A stretch of DNA of 64,000 nt, from contig CAJQSE010000005.1 in the NCBI GenBank assembly GCA_905612485.1, forward strand, positions 24,848-88,847, read 5' to 3'. Under the pieces are notes generated by a model that did no database searches, was not told the DNA's origin, and worked only from the letters and a program-made list of their open reading frames with translations. Positions 61,402-64,000 of the stretch are shown here, in pieces. Source of the DNA: an uncultured Candidatus Nitrosopumilus sp. Lineage in GTDB: Archaea; Thermoproteota; Nitrososphaeria; Nitrososphaerales; Nitrosopumilaceae. Positions within the stretch are counted from its first letter, which is position 1, and each line of letters opens with the position of its first letter. A program made the position numbers and the translations under genes.

Positions 61402-62282
61402 TACATTATTGCCTTTGCAATAGTTTTTGAAATATCTACTTTTGATGTTTTTCCTGGAATTGTATTTGTACTAATGATACTTGTAACTCCTGCTTTCTTT
61501 ATTTTCTTTTCAGCATCATTCATTAGAAGTGCATGTGTACATGCAACATAGATTCTTTTACATTTTTGTTTTTTAAGAAATTGTGTAGCTTTGATAATAC
61601 TACCTCCAGTACTTATGATATCATCAACTAAAATCAAATCTCTATTTTTAACTTCTTCTAAATTTTTTGTTTTAATTTTTACTTTACCTGTTTTTCTATC
61701 TCTTGTTTTCTCTAATGAGATATAATCTGAATTGAATTCCTTTGCAAATTCCTTTGCTCTTTCTTTTCCACCTTGATCTGGCGATACAATTAAAGGATTT
61801 TTTAGGCTCAATTTCTTAAAAAATCCTACAAGATCTGGAATTGCAGTAACATTTTTTGTTTTGATACTAAAATGCTTCAATCCAATTGAACTATGGATAT
61901 CCACAACAATTATTTTTGATGCTCCAGCACTTTTGAATAACTTACCAAGTACTTTCATTGTAACAATTTCACCTGGTAAAAATTCTCTATCTTGTCTTGC
62001 ATATCCCATATATGGAATTACAGCAATTACTTCTGATGAATTTTCTTTAGCTTTCGTAATTAATGATAATACTTGAACTAAATTGGTATCTACTGGGGGA
62101 TAGATTGATTGTAAAACAATAGATTTCTTTTTTGATATTTTTCCAATTAATGTTATTTTACTTTCTCCATCAGAAAAAACTCTAATTTCTGATTTTACAA
62201 GATTTGCCTTTATTTTTTTAGATAATTTTCTTGCTAAATCTTCAGAAGATTTTCCAGCAATTACTGATAATTTATTCAACAA
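61401..62282 (-). CDS. prs: Ribose-phosphate pyrophosphokinase
   Basis: IPYMGYARQDREFLPGE, VDIHSS, VSPDQGGKERAKEFA, LVDDIISTGGSI. Confidence 0.96.
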   Translation of the reverse strand: MLNKLSVIAGKSSEDLARKLSKKIKANLVKSEIRVFSDGESKITLIGKISKKKSIVLQSIYPPVDTNLVQVLSLITKAKENSSEVIAVIPYMGYARQDREFLPGEIVTMKVLGKLFKSAGASKIIVVDIHSSIGLKHFSIKTKNVTAIPDLVGFFKKLSLKNPLIVSPDQGGKERAKEFAKEFNSDYISLEKTRDRKTGKVKIKTKNLEEVKNRDLILVDDIISTGGSIIKATQFLKKQKCKRIYVACTHALLMNDAEKKIKKAGVTSIISTNTIPGKTSKVDISKTIAKAIM

Positions 62283-62325
62283 AATGATGTGGTTTTATGG
62301 GATTCTTAAGTTTTGAGAAATTTTT

Positions 62326-64000
62326 TTAGTCATCTCCATCTCCACGACCTAAATCCCCAACACCATATTCATCAGTGACTTGTTTACGCTTACTTTCATG
62401 TTCTGCAATTTCTTGCGCTTCCCTCTTTTCATCTCCCTGATACACTGTTCTAATTGGCCATGGAATTCTAATATCGTATTTCTTAAATTCTTCATACATT
62501 ATGACACGCATATCACTTTTCATTTTGAATTGTGAACCATAATCCCTAACATATACAATGACAGCAAAATCAAGAGATGAATCATTGAATTCATTAAATC
62601 TAACAACTGGTTGTGTTATGTCTACATGTAGATCTTTATCACAACCACAACTTGATTTATTTTCATCTAAAAATGAACATCTATTTTGTCTAACTAGATG
62701 TTTTCCTTTACCATCTTTAATTTCTATCATTCCACGTTTACCAATTTTTACTAAAATAGCTGCAACTTGTTTTGGATCATTTAGATATGATACTCCAACT
62801 TTAATTATTGCTGGAACAAGTTTATTTTCTTTTGTATAATTGATAATTTGTGCTGTTACTAACTGTCTTGTAGGAATTATTGCTACAGATTCATGTAATC
62901 CATCTCTAACATAGGTCACTCTAGGTGTAATTTTATGAACATATCCATTATATCCTGATTCTAATTGAATTCTTTCTCCTTCTTTGAAAATATTGTCTTT
63001 TCTAATCATTATATATGCAAAGTAATTTTGCATTGTTTCTTGTAAGGCTAAACCAATACCAATTGCAAGACCACCTGTTGCAGTTGCTAATACAAACAAA
63101 TCTACTCCCCACCAAGATACAATTCCTAAAATGGTTACACCAAAAATTCCTACAGGTAAAATTTGTTTAAATGATTTAGGAATACCTTCTCTTTTTTTGC
63201 TTGCATATCCTACTGGTCGAGAACTTGGAACTAATGGCTCAAAACCATTAATCCTCTTTTCTTCTCTCCAAATATCTATTGCAAATATTTCATTTGGCTT
63301 TGCACCCAGTTTTAATTTTCTTCCTGATTGATTATTTCCCGTAATACAATTGTTCAAATATTTTAAATATTTTCCTCTTTCAGATTCTTTCCATTTTTCA
63401 AAAGTATTACTTACTAATTTTTCATAACTTCCAATAGGGTTTCCTTTTGAAGTACGATATTGTTCTAATTGAATAATTCCTTTTTTTGTTTTACATAAAT
63501 TCTTGAATTCTTCATCAGTAAAATCTTCAGGTGTAATAGTTGGTGCAATCCATTTGTATAATTTGTGAAAAAGACCATCATCATCTGAAAAACCTTGCAT
63601 ATCATACCAAACTTGAAAATCTTGTTTTTCAAGAATTGATTTATCACGTTTTGTAAGCATTATTGGTATTAAATGAGAAATTGTATATCCGATAACTAGA
63701 ATATTGAAAGTATTGAGAATTTTTGCAAAAGTTTCTTCAGGAGTTAATTCCATTGTAGAAATATTTGAATCCTGTTCAAATAATTCTGAAGTTTGAATAT
63801 ATGCATTAGTTGATGAAATTAGAGCAATCGCAAAAAATGGTAATACTGCATTTTGTACAAATTTTGATAAATGTGGTCTAGTGTAAAATATTTTTTTTGA
63901 TTTTATCAGTGATGAGAATGTTCTATATGCAGCAGCTATCATAACAATTCCAACTATCATTATGATGAAAGCTAATTGGAGTGATTCTGATGAAGCTAAT
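62326..64000 (-). CDS. MscS-family mechanosensitive ion channel, probably partial
   Basis: GGLAIGIGLALQETMQNYFAYIMI; the frame remains open from the 63960 ATG to the window edge (LASSESLQLAFII). Confidence 0.88.
   Translation of the reverse strand, partial: LASSESLQLAFIIMIVGIVMIAAAYRTFSSLIKSKKIFYTRPHLSKFVQNAVLPFFAIALISSTNAYIQTSELFEQDSNISTMELTPEETFAKILNTFNILVIGYTISHLIPIMLTKRDKSILEKQDFQVWYDMQGFSDDDGLFHKLYKWIAPTITPEDFTDEEFKNLCKTKKGIIQLEQYRTSKGNPIGSYEKLVSNTFEKWKESERGKYLKYLNNCITGNNQSGRKLKLGAKPNEIFAIDIWREEKRINGFEPLVPSSRPVGYASKKREGIPKSFKQILPVGIFGVTILGIVSWWGVDLFVLATATGGLAIGIGLALQETMQNYFAYIMIRKDNIFKEGERIQLESGYNGYVHKITPRVTYVRDGLHESVAIIPTRQLVTAQIINYTKENKLVPAIIKVGVSYLNDPKQVAAILVKIGKRGMIEIKDGKGKHLVRQNRCSFLDENKSSCGCDKDLHVDITQPVVRFNEFNDSSLDFAVIVYVRDYGSQFKMKSDMRVIMYEEFKKYDIRIPWPIRTVYQGDEKREAQEIAEHESKRKQVTDEYGVGDLGRGDGDD

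Noticed and set aside
1-64000. CRISPR arrays, transposases, integrases or prophage genes
   Set aside because: No regularly spaced repeat-spacer pattern and no recognisable mobile-element protein in the ORF track.

Overview
AT-rich (roughly 30% GC by eye) archaeal chromosomal window. The gene content is typical of an ammonia-oxidising thaumarchaeon (Nitrososphaerota, Nitrosopumilus-like); this is inferred from gene content, since no rRNA is present. Contents: AcnX-type phosphomevalonate dehydratase subunits, endonuclease III, a sulfate-assimilation pair (Sat, PAPS/APS reductase) plus a CysC/CysQ-like pair, preQ0 genes (QueC, FolE, QueE), a CdvB/ESCRT-III homologue, a full divergent urease locus (ureABC | ureEFGD) with a solute:Na+ symporter, CDC48 and Hsp20, cobalamin methyltransferase, and a replication neighbourhood (PolD small subunit, Orc1/Cdc6, PolD large subunit, GINS). 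Later genes include GGGP synthase, GlyA, thermosome, GlnA, one tRNA-Pro(GGG), CCA-adding enzyme, RNase Z, a THUMP methyltransferase, PRPP synthetase and an MscS channel. The best leads are: (1) a candidate replication origin at about 41190-41520, next to orc1/cdc6, with ORB-like elements in inverted orientation around an A/T tract and a dense AATGTTAA/TAGGCTAGGC repeat field, followed by small DNA-binding genes including an unlisted 53-aa AbrB-like ORF; (2) a GC-rich, long-stem structured RNA candidate at 7093-7160; (3) an ORF at 7547-7945 interrupted by two in-frame stops (pseudogene or readthrough); (4) ATCACAAT/ATTGTGAT motif arrays, including a 10-bp inverted repeat over the start codon of a membrane-anchored wHTH gene; (5) a ThiI-like THUMP protein that appears to lack the PP-loop. 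No CRISPR array, transposase or prophage was recognised.
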